Counted from the first letter of the stretch, positions 25,888 through 34,560 are shown. The stretch: 64,000 bases of DNA from Nitrobacter hamburgensis X14 (GCF_000013885.1 NC_007964.1:4342968-4406967); one strand, 5' to 3'. Translations and numbers: made by a program. The notes: generated by a model not told the origin, from the letters alone.

Positions 25888-27000
25888 CTAGGTTGCCTTG
25901 GCGCGCTGCTTCGGGCGCTCTGCTTCTTTCGCAAGGCGGCCACGCAGCAGAGCCAGAACCGCGGCTTCCTCAGGTTTCAGGCTTTCGACATTGGCCTGTA
26001 ATTCGCTCTCGGCTTTGGTTTTAAGCTCAAGCACGAGATTGCCATCCATATAGGAGTTCATCACTTCCGGATGCACATAGCATTTCCGGCAAATGGTCGG
26101 TGCGTTGCCGAGTTTCGCCGACACTTTTTCAATGGCGGCGCGGAGATTTCGCTTCGCCTGCGCCGCGCTGTCGAAGCTCTCAAGCTCATTAAGCGCCATG
26201 GCTGCCAAGACTGTACCCGCCCAGGTGCGAAAATCCTTCGCCGTAATGTCCTTGCCGGTGATTTCCCGAAGATAGGCATTCACGTCGGTCGAGCTAACGT
26301 CCTGAAAAGCGCCTGCCTCATCGACATATTGGAGCAACTCCTGCCCCGGAAGCTCCTGACATGCCTTTATGATCTTTGCAATGCGGCGATCCTTCACGCG
26401 CAGAGACCATTGCTTGCCGCTCTTTCCAGTAAAGCGGAAGCGCACCTCATTTCCATTGATGGCGACATGCCGATTCATGAGCGTCGTCAGGCCATAGCTC
26501 TTGTTCTGCTCTGCGTATTCGTCGTTTCCGACCCTGATCAGCGTCGTCTCTAAAAGATGTACGATAGTCGCCAGCACCTTTTCGCGCGGCAATCCACGCT
26601 GGGCCATATGCTCTTTCACTTTTTCCCGGATCCCGGGCAACGCATCGGCGAAGGCAACGACATGCTCGTATTTCGTGCTTTCGCGCACTTCGCGAAAACG
26701 TGGATGATAGCGGTATTGCTTGCGGCCTTTCGCGTCTCGCCCCGTAGCCTGGATATGGCCGTCGTTGAAGGGGCAAATCCAGACATCGGACCAGGCTGGC
26801 GGAATCGCGAGCGACTTTATCCTGTTCAGCACATCCGGCTCGGTCAGCTTAGAGCCGTCCGCGCGTAAGTAGGTAAAGCCGGTGCCCGCCTTTTTTCGTT
26901 TAATGCCGGGACGCGCGTCCGAGACGTACCGTAGACCCGCAAACTCAGCGGCGTCCTTCGGATCAACGATCGTCTGCACAATTTCCGCGTCCAGCCGCAA
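25888..27000 (-). CDS. DNA topoisomerase IB (poxvirus/bacterial type)
   Basis: About 370 residues. Relaxes supercoils by a 3'-phosphotyrosyl intermediate. N-terminal domain: AGLRYVSDARPGIKRKKAG; catalytic domain: LAIPPAWSDVWICPFNDGHI, QATGRDAKGRKQYRYHP (Arg), KDFRTWAGTVLAAMAL (catalytic Arg/His region), with the active-site Tyr in KCYVHPEVMNSY near residue 308. Start is uncertain: the frame is open to 27198, but TTG 27000 with AAAGGA eight bases before it gives the family length. In rhizobia such genes often belong to stress regulons; no promoter evidence here. The downstream IS5 element ends 4 bases past the stop. Confidence 0.88.
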   Translation of the reverse strand: MRLDAEIVQTIVDPKDAAEFAGLRYVSDARPGIKRKKAGTGFTYLRADGSKLTEPDVLNRIKSLAIPPAWSDVWICPFNDGHIQATGRDAKGRKQYRYHPRFREVRESTKYEHVVAFADALPGIREKVKEHMAQRGLPREKVLATIVHLLETTLIRVGNDEYAEQNKSYGLTTLMNRHVAINGNEVRFRFTGKSGKQWSLRVKDRRIAKIIKACQELPGQELLQYVDEAGAFQDVSSTDVNAYLREITGKDITAKDFRTWAGTVLAAMALNELESFDSAAQAKRNLRAAIEKVSAKLGNAPTICRKCYVHPEVMNSYMDGNLVLELKTKAESELQANVESLKPEEAAVLALLRGRLAKEAERPKQRAKAT

Positions 27001-27320
27001 TGAAACTGTCCTTTCAGAGCACTTCAAACGAACGGTCCGAAAGGAAACCGGTTCCCGACGCGTCCTCCGCCCGCAGGTATTCAGTCGAAAGACGGAGCAG
27101 CCTTGGAGCCGAGCGGCCATCAACTCTTGCCATCGGTCCATCGGGTCTAATCCTCTGGGCAGCCTCGGGGAGGGCGAGGGATCGCGGCTGTCGGCCAACC
27201 ACGAGGCTCAGCGTGCGAGAAGGATCATGCCCATCACGACCCAGGAATTCGCAGTTTATGAGGAACCGGCAACGGACCCTCGTTGTTGCTCCATAGCTCT
27301 GAACGCAGGAGGGCAAGAAC

Positions 27321-27404
27321 ATGGGCAAGGGCGCTCTTCTTTGGTTGCTCGGCATACCGCTCCCGATCATTCTGCTTCTTTGGCTGTTTGGATTTCTGCA
27401 CTAA
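27321..27404 (+). CDS. 27-residue membrane peptide
   Basis: ATG 27321 with GGAGGG upstream: MGKGALLWLLGIPLPIILLL then WLFGFLH and TAA. Nearly entirely a hydrophobic helix with a Pro kink. Peptides of the form MGKGxLLWLLGIPxPIIxLL are frequent in Rhizobiales and may be stress-related, from memory. Four bases separate it from the next frame. Confidence 0.68.
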   Translation: MGKGALLWLLGIPLPIILLLWLFGFLH

Positions 27405-27407
27405 CTG

Positions 27408-28112
27408 GTGGCGCCTGAGGCACCTCCGCTATCGGACGATCGGACATACGACACATCATTAAAGGCGCGGGTACTTGTCCGGCCTCAAGTGACCATAATG
27501 GGCGATGACCTTCAATCCGGAGTAGACGCCATGCGCGCGGACGCAAGCCGTCATCAGGTGCCATCGCCCGATCTACAAATTTTGTCAGTTGAGCCACGAC
27601 GGACAAGTATTTGGATCAAAGAACTACCCTACAGTCTCGTTCTGCTACTAACCATAATCGGCGTTGCCTATACGAGCTTCTTGAAACAACCGATTGTCGT
27701 CTATTGGGAGATTCTGGCGGTAGTGATTGGAGCCATCTGTATCGGCACCGGATGGCAGAGCGCAGCCGACAAAGACGCGCGATGGCGGTTGGTTCGGACG
27801 CAGGTATTGCATTGGTGCGCATTTCTGCTCGTGATGAACATGATACTTTTGCCGAGCGTGCAGAGGATCCTCAATGCCAATGTGACTGGGCTCGCCATTT
27901 TCACCTTGCTGGCACTCGGTACGTTTACCGCTGGCATCCATGTCGCTTCTTGGCATGTCTGCCTTCTCGGACTCCTCTTGGCCCTGAGCATTCCAGCGAT
28001 TGCGTGGATTGAAAGTTCCGCATTGATTGTGGTTCTAGTTGTGTCCGTGGCGCTTGGAGTTGGCGCCGTGCTTTGGTGGCATTGGCATAGGAAGAAGCCC
28101 ATCCCAGGTTGA
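27408..28112 (+). CDS. multi-pass membrane protein, unknown
   Basis: 234 residues. First 65 residues hydrophilic, then about six transmembrane helices (from LPYSLVLLLTIIGVAYTSFL near 73 to ALIVVLVVSVALGVGAVLWW at the end). No motif recognised. GTG 27408 lies right behind the small membrane peptide gene; ATG 27498 is an alternative start. Co-transcription with 27321-27404 is likely from spacing alone. Confidence 0.7.
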   Translation: MAPEAPPLSDDRTYDTSLKARVLVRPQVTIMGDDLQSGVDAMRADASRHQVPSPDLQILSVEPRRTSIWIKELPYSLVLLLTIIGVAYTSFLKQPIVVYWEILAVVIGAICIGTGWQSAADKDARWRLVRTQVLHWCAFLLVMNMILLPSVQRILNANVTGLAIFTLLALGTFTAGIHVASWHVCLLGLLLALSIPAIAWIESSALIVVLVVSVALGVGAVLWWHWHRKKPIPG

Positions 28113-28173
28113 CACAGCGTTTATGAAAACAAGCAGCGGCGGCGCAGCGTGCAGTCGATCACACGAGCTCGCG

Positions 28174-28390
28174 GTGGGTAAAGAGCCCATCGAATTCCCG
28201 AAACCAGAGCTTGAGAAAATCCTCGGCCAAACATTCGGGTTCCGCTCGTTCAGGAGCAGGCGATGCAGGTCGCGATGATCGCGGCCGGATTTACCGCAAA
28301 CAAGGCCGATCAGCCGCGCCGTGCCGCCGCCGGTCGGGATCAAGTTTGGCCGAAAAATGAACCCACGCAATCGGGAGGCGTTAGTAGTCA
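28174..28390 (+). pseudogene. error-prone DNA polymerase DnaE2 relic
   Basis: VGKEPIEFPKPELEKILGQT in one frame, then after one base change VPLVQEQAMQVAMIAAGFTA, NKADQPRRA. This is the segment of C-family polymerases DnaE2 around the (V/I)P(L/I)FQEQ(A/V)M motif. About 55 residues survive. DnaE2 acts with ImuA/ImuB in SOS mutagenesis; none is seen here. Confidence 0.6.
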
Positions 28391-28429
28391 GTTCTTAGAG
28401 GACGCATAGCATCAATTCGCAGACCCCAA

Positions 28430-29065
28430 ATGAGTACACGTACGACCTTGGCGAAGATCGTCGGCTTGACGCAAAGCCATCCGTTTCCCGTGGAAGTGAA
28501 GCCCACGGAAGCAGATGTCGAGATCGCACAAGCGATCGCTCATCACGCCACGCCCCTTCCCGAGGAGATCGCCAGGGCACTAACGTGGGGGGCAGATGAG
28601 AAGGTGCTGTTAGTTCTCGCCGCGATCGGATGGATGGCTTCGCGAGGCGGGGGGGAACAGCTTCGGCGGGCTGGTAACCATGCGCTGTTGGTCACGGTGG
28701 TCTCCTCATTGCTACCGCACGGTATGAAGCTAATTTTCGATCAGACTCGTCCAGATCGAAGAACCGTGCTGGGGCATGTCCACGGCATTTCGTTCTCTGG
28801 CAAGCGCGACGATGCTTTTCCCTCGGGCCACGCACTCCATATGGGCGCATTGGCGTCCGCAGCTGGCGCCCTGCCGCCCGGACCGCGGCGAGCGATCCGA
28901 GCCATCGCGGTGGGCCTTTCTCTCACTCGAGTCGCGATCTTGGCGCACTGGCCGTCGGATGTACTCGCTGGCTTCGCGCTCGGCGCGGTTCTGGAGCGGT
29001 TCCTTCGGCTGTGGACGGGATACCCGCCCGTACTCATGGAGAAGAAAGAGGATGCCGATTGTTGA
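28430..29065 (+). CDS. PAP2-family phosphatase
   Basis: 211 residues with the complete acid-phosphatase signature: KLIFDQTRP (Lys100, Arg107), PSGH (131-134) and LTRVAILAHWPSD (Arg167, His173, Asp177). Three to four hydrophobic segments place it in the membrane with the active site on the outer face, as for lipid or undecaprenyl phosphate phosphatases. First gene of four overlapping genes; the next one starts 14 bases before its stop. Confidence 0.88.
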   Translation: MSTRTTLAKIVGLTQSHPFPVEVKPTEADVEIAQAIAHHATPLPEEIARALTWGADEKVLLVLAAIGWMASRGGGEQLRRAGNHALLVTVVSSLLPHGMKLIFDQTRPDRRTVLGHVHGISFSGKRDDAFPSGHALHMGALASAAGALPPGPRRAIRAIAVGLSLTRVAILAHWPSDVLAGFALGAVLERFLRLWTGYPPVLMEKKEDADC

Positions 29066-29192
29066 AGACCTCAAGGAGGAGTACGCGGAGCGCGCCACCG
29101 GGCTGGGGCGCCCTGGCAAGGGCGCGGTTATGAGCTTCGTGCGGCAACGCAAGGCGGGACCGCTATCGAAGCTTTGGAAGCGGCCGAAATGA
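29052..29192 (+). CDS. 46-residue basic protein in PAP2 operon
   Basis: MPIVEDLKEEYAERATGLGR, PGKGAVMSFVRQRKAGPLSK, LWKRPK. GAGG upstream (inside the PAP2 gene). Overlaps PAP2 by 14 bases and its stop overlaps the next start (ATGA). Function unknown; tight packing on both sides supports it as real. Confidence 0.66.
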   Translation: MPIVEDLKEEYAERATGLGRPGKGAVMSFVRQRKAGPLSKLWKRPK

Positions 29193-29536
29193 GTGAATAT
29201 GTCATCCGCTTCTTTCTCGGTGGCATAGTGGTGTCGGCATTCGCGATGGTCGGGGACATCCTGCGTCCCAAAAGCTTCGCCGGTTTGTTCAGTGCCGCCC
29301 CATCAGTGGCGCTCGCGACGCTGGGCATCGCCGTTGATCGACATGGAGCCGGCTACGCTGCCTTACAGAGCCGCGCAATGATGGCCGGCGCAATCGCGCT
29401 TGCCATCTATAGCGTCGTGGTCTGTCAGACCCTCATCCGGTCGCCCTTAACGGCAATGCCGGCCACGCTGATCTCGCTTGTCGTTTGGCTGATCGTAGCC
29501 TTCGGCCTGTTGGCGATGTTCGGAGGTGGAACGTGA
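29189..29536 (+). CDS. DUF3147-like membrane protein A
   Basis: 115 residues with four transmembrane helices: MSEYVIRFFLGGIVVSAFAM, LRPKSFAGLFSAAPSVALAT, then two more. The pattern (FFxGGxxVxxxxxxxxxxxPxxxGLFxAxP) fits the DUF3147 family of small membrane proteins of unknown function. ATG 29189 overlaps the stop of the preceding gene. Its paralogue follows with a 4-base overlap, so the two may form a heteromer like other paired small membrane proteins (inference). Confidence 0.8.
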   Translation: MSEYVIRFFLGGIVVSAFAMVGDILRPKSFAGLFSAAPSVALATLGIAVDRHGAGYAALQSRAMMAGAIALAIYSVVVCQTLIRSPLTAMPATLISLVVWLIVAFGLLAMFGGGT

Positions 29537-29967
29537 CTCCGGTCCGCATCTCGTTTTCATCGCTGCGCGAAGGGCGTCCTTATGAATATCTGGTCCGCTT
29601 CGCGCTCGGTGGCGCCGCGACCGTAGTTACCGGTCTCGTCAGCAGCCGTTATGGAGCATCTGTCGGCGGTTTGTTCCTGGCTCTTCCGGTTATCTTCTGC
29701 GCCAGCGCCACGCTGATTGAGAAACACGAAATTCGTCGGAAGAACGAAGAAGGCCTCGACGGTCGTCGGCGCGGACAGGAAGCGGCGGCGCTGGACGCGG
29801 CCGGCGCCGCGCTTGGCGCGCTTGGGATGTTAGCCTTCGCGCTTGTCTTCTGCATCGTGGTCAAAGCCAGCGTTTTCGTCGCCTTCGTCGCAGCGTCGAT
29901 CGCCTGGCTCGTCGTCGCCATGGCGGCTTGGTACGCGCGGCGCAAGACGAAGCCGCGTTTGCGTTGA
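29533..29967 (+). CDS. DUF3147-like membrane protein B
   Basis: 144 residues, GTG start at 29533 with GGAGG upstream, overlapping the previous stop. YLVRFALGGAATVVTGLVSS and YGASVGGLFLALPVIFCASA are the same fold elements as in the gene before. A charged linker (EIRRKNEEGLDGRRRGQEAA) separates the two helix pairs. It ends 22 bases before a DinB relic on the other strand. Confidence 0.8.
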   Translation: MTPVRISFSSLREGRPYEYLVRFALGGAATVVTGLVSSRYGASVGGLFLALPVIFCASATLIEKHEIRRKNEEGLDGRRRGQEAAALDAAGAALGALGMLAFALVFCIVVKASVFVAFVAASIAWLVVAMAAWYARRKTKPRLR

Positions 29968-29988
29968 AGCCTTTAAACAGGCTTCGGT

Positions 29989-30352
29989 TAGCGACATCGC
30001 GCGCCAGCGGAATTCCTTGCAGGTTTTCCGTGACGTCCAGGTAAGCCTCGTCGAGCGATAGCGGTTCGATGATCGGCGTGTGCTCGGCGAAGATTTCGCG
30101 GGTCTGCTGCGAGACAGCCTTGTAGATCTCGAAGCGCGGTTTCACGAAGATGAGGTCCGGGCATTGTCGCTTCGCGGTGACCGACGGCATAGCCGACCTG
30201 ACGCCGAACTTGCGGGCTTCGTAGCTTGCAGCCGCCACGACACCGTGCTCGCGGGATCCGCCGACCGCGACCGGTTTGCCACGAAGATCGGGATTGTCCC
30301 GCTGTTCGACCGACGCGTAAAAAGAATCCATATCGACGTGGATGATCTTCCG
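29989..30352 (-). pseudogene. dinB: DNA polymerase IV (DinB) N-terminal relic
   Basis: RKIIHVDMDSFYASVEQRDN (metal-binding Asp), RGKPVAVGGSREHGVVAAAS, YEARKFGVRSAMPS, PLSLDEAYLDV (catalytic Asp-Glu) are unmistakable Y-family motifs. The sequence breaks off after PLARDVA, about residue 120 of some 360-430, and the remaining frame is unrelated. Upstream it is joined to the SRAP relic. Confidence 0.83.
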
Positions 30353-30394
30353 TTGGCTCGGGGGGACCGGCCTGGCTATCCTCGTCTTCGTCGG

Positions 30395-30504
30395 TCACGT
30401 CGCGGACTCGGCTGCATCTTCCTTGACGCCGCGGGCAACGATCCGGAGCGAGCCGTCCGGGAGTGGGCGCTGCAGCCGCAGGGCCTCGTCTGGAGGCGCG
30501 GTCA
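30395..30504 (-). pseudogene. SRAP C-terminal relic
   Basis: LTAPPDEALRLQRPLPDGSL, RIVARGVKEDAAE, stop. Same tail as the relic at 6988-7161 and as long-form rhizobial SOS-response-associated peptidases. It is fused in frame with a shifted LigD relic, so one open frame spans both. Confidence 0.62.
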
Positions 30505-30799
30505 GCCGGTGCCGACCTTGCCCATATAGACCAGCTCTTTGCCTCGGCGCTTGCCGAGGTAGAGGGCTGCAACGCCGGTCGGGTCCTTTACGAACCCGAT
30601 GACGGGTGCCCCGCTGCGCGGTCTTGACCTTGAGCCACCCCTCGTTGCGGTCCGAGCGGTACGTCGCGGCGGCGTTCTTCGAGACGATGCCTTCCCAGTT
30701 GAGCTTCGCGGCGTGTGCGAACATCTCTTGGCCGTCGCCGGTCAGGTGCTCGCTATAGCGCACCGGCGATTCAGGGATCGAACATCTGCGCCTTTTCAT
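30505..30799 (-). pseudogene. DNA ligase D relic
   Basis: PVRYSEHLTGDGQEMFAHAA, KLNWEGIVSKNAAATYRSDR, NEGWLKVKTAQRG are motifs IIIa-V of LigD-type ATP ligases (EGIVSK, WLKVK lysines). After QRG the frame changes and KELVYMGKVGTG continues up to the SRAP junction. LigD serves non-homologous end joining with Ku; no ku gene is seen. Confidence 0.7.
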
Positions 30800-30923
30800 G
30801 TGCCAAGCATGTCACATGGAGTAAGTGGAAACGGATCGTAACGGTTGGCGGAATTGGCAAAAACCCTTGGTAATGCTTGGTAATCTTGAAGGACGGCGTG
30901 AATTGGCCGACAACACATGAAAA

Positions 30924-30942
30924 AGCCCGCCAGAGGCGGGCT
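30924..30942 (-). terminator. terminator hairpin downstream of tRNA relic
   Basis: AGCCCGCC-TCT-GGCGGGCT followed by TTTTT on the minus strand. It sits 27 bases past the 3' CCA of the tRNA relic, as a native tRNA terminator would. Confidence 0.72.
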
Positions 30943-30968
30943 AATTCACTGATATCGCTATCAAATCT

Positions 30969-31020
30969 TGGTTGCGGGGATAGGATTTGAACCTATGACC
31001 TTCAGGTTGTCAGCCTGACG
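30969..31020 (-). other. 3' part of an initiator-tRNA-like gene
   Basis: 52 bases on the minus strand resemble the anticodon arm, T arm and acceptor 3' strand of tRNA-fMet (CGTCAGGCT..., GGTTCAAATCCTA, CCCCGCAACCA). The anticodon loop reads CTGACAA instead of CTCATAA, so CAT has become GAC. The D arm and 5' acceptor strand are missing. It probably marks an integration boundary rather than a working tRNA. Confidence 0.55.
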
Positions 31021-31142
31021 TTCCAATGCTTCACGGTAGGAAAACGGGTGCGCGGGCTCGGCGGCGTTTTGCCGTGTGCAGTCGCAACCTGCCGCGTGCA
31101 GCCGCACGCTCCGCGCGTTGCCTTCGGAGTAACGGGGGAGTC

Positions 31143-32024
31143 CTACCCCTCATCTTCAGAGGACACCAACTCGGTGGCCGACGGGCGGCTGATCTCCAGA
31201 GGATCGAAATCCTTGCCTCGATGGTGGACCGCAAAAAACTCGATGCCGGCGCCCTCTAATTTGCGCTGATGCAGCCACCGCCAATATCGGATGCTTTCGT
31301 CAGGAACTATCGCAAGCACCCGCTCGCAATAAGCTGCCAACCCCGCCACTATCCCCATGAACGAGCCTAATCGGCTATCATACTCCCTGGCGTAACTATA
31401 GGGACCAAAAATCACGACAGCCGCGAGCGCATTCGGGTCATTTTCCCTTACGAAAAGGATATCGGCCGGATCGTCACTAGGCGGCTTTTCCAGCCGCTTG
31501 AAATCGGGCGTCAAATGCAGCGTCGCCCATTTGCGTACTTGGCCCTCAAGCCTATGCGCATATTGGCGGCCACGGGCGTACCCAGCGTTTTTTGCGCGCG
31601 CGTTCTTTTCCGCCTCACGCAATTGCTCGACGGACCATCGCCCACCCACGATCACGCGCGCGGCCTTCAAAGCCTTGAGCGCGTCGTATCGATGCCACCT
31701 AGCAACCAATTCAGCCGCCGCGACCGGCACCGTACGCAGACGTCTGACATAGTCGACGTATTCATCGGAGGTGTCGTCTTCGATGCGCTCGATATTCTCC
31801 AGAGCGGAGATCCAATTCCGAATGGTTCGCTCCTTGGCATTAGGCAGGCCTCGACTGGGCCAGTTAATCGAAACACGCCGAAATGCCGTCACAAGGTCCT
31901 TGTTCGGACTGTGCCGCATCTCCTCGCGCACGTTTTCGGCCACTTCAGCCCAAGCGGTAACCCCTGGGCGCCCAGCTCCCTGACCACGTGGCGCCCCCCT
32001 TCTGCTCAAGCGTCTTTTTTCCAA
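31143..32024 (-). CDS. unknown 293-residue protein of integrative element
   Basis: Basic N-terminus (MEKRRLSRRGAPRGQGAGRP), a helical middle with TIRNWISALENIERI and many Arg/Lys, then a more compact C-terminal half with DILFVRENDPNALAAVVIFG, MGIVAGLAAYCERVLAIVPD, YWRWLHQRKLEGAGIEFFAV. The C-terminal part alternates beta-like hydrophobic stretches and helices (a small alpha/beta domain, possibly Rossmann-like; inference). No known motif recognised. Divergent from the 277-residue gene with a 165-bp shared control region. Confidence 0.7.
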   Translation of the reverse strand: MEKRRLSRRGAPRGQGAGRPGVTAWAEVAENVREEMRHSPNKDLVTAFRRVSINWPSRGLPNAKERTIRNWISALENIERIEDDTSDEYVDYVRRLRTVPVAAAELVARWHRYDALKALKAARVIVGGRWSVEQLREAEKNARAKNAGYARGRQYAHRLEGQVRKWATLHLTPDFKRLEKPPSDDPADILFVRENDPNALAAVVIFGPYSYAREYDSRLGSFMGIVAGLAAYCERVLAIVPDESIRYWRWLHQRKLEGAGIEFFAVHHRGKDFDPLEISRPSATELVSSEDEG

Positions 32025-32189
32025 AGCGGCACCTTACCGGTAAGTGAATACCGTAATCTCATCCGACCCGGCCTGAATCGGGCCGATAGTAGCTGAATAT
32101 TCGGTCCCCTGCTGGATAGCCTCGACCGTCCGCTTGTAATATACGGGTGTCTGCCGTATATAGCCTTTACGAAAGGACCAATTACGTCA

Positions 32190-33023
32190 ATGAACGGCGA
32201 CACTACAAACTGGCTCAGCAGGACGCGCCACGTCGATATTCCCGCGGAGAACCTCGCGGCCGTCCTTGACAACGAGGCGCTCAGCTTCGTTTTCGGTGAG
32301 CAGACCGAAGTTTGCTATTTGGCGTTGGGCCAGGGCCCGGCGGCGATGGCTGGGCATATTTTGCGGCAACGCCAATCTCCGCCGTGGGATCGCCGTTGGA
32401 TCTGCGATCCCACCAAGCTGGATTCGGTCAAGATCATCGTGTTCGACTACCGGAGGTCGCTCAATGCAGCGATCTCGACGTACTCGGAACTTGGCCAACC
32501 GTGCGTCGAAGTCGTCGAGGACGACCTGCCGTTCCTGCTTGGCGACATCAATGAGATCGTCATCGGCCAGGAGAACCCGAACCTGCTGGACTACATCGGC
32601 TGGCGGCTCGGCCGCGTTCATCACGCGATGCGACATCTGCGCCACGACGAGATCATGCAGTTGTTGAAGGCCCCGCCGTCTGCCCGCCATGCCTGCTGGC
32701 TGCTCAACCATCGCGACCGGCTTTACGGTCGGCCGACATGGATCGAGATCGAGGCGTTGCCGTGGTCGGTGCGTATCGCCGAGTGGGATGTCATCCCCTG
32801 CAAAGCGGTTCACCCCGACGGCAACGCGATCCTCTTCGACGGCAAGTGGACCTGGTTGCCGCTCTCCGACTTCGACGATCGCTACTGCAAGTACGTGCAG
32901 CGCACCGACATGAATGTGTTGAGCAGCTGGAGCGCGCGGGCTCTCGACCACGACGGCGCGAACGAGGACGACGACGTCCTGAGCTGCACGTTCGACGAGG
33001 CCGACTTCGAGGCCGGTGAATAG
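32190..33023 (+). CDS. unknown 277-residue protein of integrative element
   Basis: MNGDTTNWLSRTRHVDIPAE, RWICDPTKLDSVKIIVFDYR, NPNLLDYIGWRLGRVHHAMR, WIEIEALPWSVRIAEWDVIP, and an acidic tail (HDGANEDDDVLS). Mixed alpha/beta composition; no signal peptide or membrane helix. I do not recognise it. Followed after 8 bases by the excisionase-like gene and the integrase, so it is likely the first gene of that operon. Confidence 0.72.
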   Translation: MNGDTTNWLSRTRHVDIPAENLAAVLDNEALSFVFGEQTEVCYLALGQGPAAMAGHILRQRQSPPWDRRWICDPTKLDSVKIIVFDYRRSLNAAISTYSELGQPCVEVVEDDLPFLLGDINEIVIGQENPNLLDYIGWRLGRVHHAMRHLRHDEIMQLLKAPPSARHACWLLNHRDRLYGRPTWIEIEALPWSVRIAEWDVIPCKAVHPDGNAILFDGKWTWLPLSDFDDRYCKYVQRTDMNVLSSWSARALDHDGANEDDDVLSCTFDEADFEAGE

Positions 33024-33031
33024 GCCTCATA

Positions 33032-33226
33032 ATGGAACCCGTGCTCCCCGCATTCCTGACGATTGACGACGTCGCAAGCTTGCTGCGGGTCTCTCGGGAA
33101 ACCGTTCGCCGCATGGCCCGTCGCGGTGAGCTCCCGTTCGTCCGCGGTCTGCGCGTTTTCCGATTTCCCCGCGAGGCCGTGCTGTCGTTGCTGTACTCGA
33201 ACGAGCCGCCGGGGGCGCCGCGCTAA
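33032..33226 (+). CDS. excisionase-like helix-turn-helix protein
   Basis: 64 residues: FLTIDDVASLLRVSRETVRR, MARRGELPFVRGLRVFRFPR. This is a MerR/Xis-type winged HTH (HTH_17, as in phage excisionases and AlpA-like regulators). Its stop overlaps the integrase ATG (ATGG at 33226). Likely controls excision direction of the element. Confidence 0.85.
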   Translation: MEPVLPAFLTIDDVASLLRVSRETVRRMARRGELPFVRGLRVFRFPREAVLSLLYSNEPPGAPR

Positions 33227-34422
33227 TGGTCAAATCCCCCCGAACCCGTCGCCGTGGTCATCGTTTCGAACGTCTTCCGAAGGCCTACGGATTCTACTGG
33301 CTCGTTCGGGATCGGCTCGCCGCCATTTATTACGTTAGCTGGTTCGACGAGGAAGCGCGTCAGACCCGGCGGCGGACGTTGCATACGACCTCCGGTGTTG
33401 ATGCGGAAAAGATCGCCGAACAGCTCGAAAAGCACGGCATCATCGGCGACCCCAAAGCGTTTCTCGACAAGAAGCCGATGACGCTGACGGGAGAGGTTCT
33501 CGACTATTACAAGAAGGAACGCGTGCCGAAGATCAGGAGCGGCGAAGCCGCCACCAGCGCGATCGAGAACTATGTGCGCCCCCGACTCGGCAATATCCCG
33601 GTCGCCGTGTTGCGCAAGCGCGATATCCGCAGCTTTCAGGACGAATTGCTCCGGGAAGGCCACGCGCTCAGCTACGTCAGTCGGATCGGGTCCGTGTTGA
33701 GAGCCGCCCTCAACCTTGCGGTCGAAGACGAGGAGATACCAGCCGCGCCCAACGTGCCCGAGATCCGTGGCGACGCCGAGATGGAAGCTGAAGAGCTTCG
33801 TGGGCGCGAGCTCACGATCCTGGAGGTCGCCAAGCTCTTCGATGCGATCTCCGATGTCCACATGCTCGACTACAACATCGCCGAGATCAACACCGCCGCG
33901 CGGCCCGAAGCCGTTCTCGAACTCGTCGCCGAGCAGATAGATTGGCAGCACAACCTGTTCGAGATGAATCCGGCCGGCCGCATCCAGACCAAGAAGTTTC
34001 GGCCGATCATGCGCATCTCGGCGACATGGGCGCCCTGGCTCGATACCGTCACGAGCGGCCCGATCGTCACCTACCGAGGCGAGGCGGTGAAGTCGATCAA
34101 GACGGCGATGCGCAACCTGGTCAGCAAGGCCAAGCTCCAGAGGCGGGTGAACTCGACCTCGATCCGGCACACGCTGGGCCGCTACATGGAGAACGTGGCG
34201 AAGGTGCCTGGACGCGAGATCTCGATCTTCCTGGGCCATGTCCCGGTCGCGAAGAAGAAGTCGACCCGGCGCTATTCCGGCATCGACCCCTACGCCCCGG
34301 AGTACATGAGCGAGGCGATCGCCGCGGTCGAGGCCTTCGTGCGCGAGGTCAACAAGCACACCAAAAAGTGGGATCTGGTGAAGCCCTACGCCATCAAGCC
34401 GGGCTGGAAGGGGCGGAAATAA
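33226..34422 (+). CDS. tyrosine recombinase/integrase
   Basis: 398 residues. Core-binding domain about 85-175 (VLDYYKKERVPKI; IENYVRPRLGNIPVAVLRKR), catalytic domain 195-365: Arg226 in NTAARPEAVLEL, STSIRHTLGRYM with Arg314 (the preceding His of the usual HxxR is Thr or Ser), FLGH (His338) and the nucleophile region STRRYSGIDPYAPEY (Tyr350 or nearby). The gene ends 139 bases before the 3' end of tRNA-Pro(CGG), the common arrangement for elements integrated into a tRNA 3' end. Confidence 0.9.
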   Translation: MVKSPRTRRRGHRFERLPKAYGFYWLVRDRLAAIYYVSWFDEEARQTRRRTLHTTSGVDAEKIAEQLEKHGIIGDPKAFLDKKPMTLTGEVLDYYKKERVPKIRSGEAATSAIENYVRPRLGNIPVAVLRKRDIRSFQDELLREGHALSYVSRIGSVLRAALNLAVEDEEIPAAPNVPEIRGDAEMEAEELRGRELTILEVAKLFDAISDVHMLDYNIAEINTAARPEAVLELVAEQIDWQHNLFEMNPAGRIQTKKFRPIMRISATWAPWLDTVTSGPIVTYRGEAVKSIKTAMRNLVSKAKLQRRVNSTSIRHTLGRYMENVAKVPGREISIFLGHVPVAKKKSTRRYSGIDPYAPEYMSEAIAAVEAFVREVNKHTKKWDLVKPYAIKPGWKGRK

Positions 34423-34560
34423 TGGTCGTCGGTCCCCACCCCCAACATGGCGACATGGCTGCGTCCCGCGGCGGCGAGACGGTGCGTGCATTTTGCGTGC
34501 AAATGGGGCAGAAGAGCGCGGTCTGGAGCTTCCGCGAGGCCGCGCAAGCCATTGAAATAA

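Noticed and set aside
30969..31020. Working tRNA
   Set aside because: Lacks D arm and 5' acceptor strand; kept only as a relic.
33223..34491. 422-codon minus frame across the integrase
   Set aside because: Antisense shadow of the integrase; His-Arg-Asp rich, no domain, reads through the tRNA-side junction.
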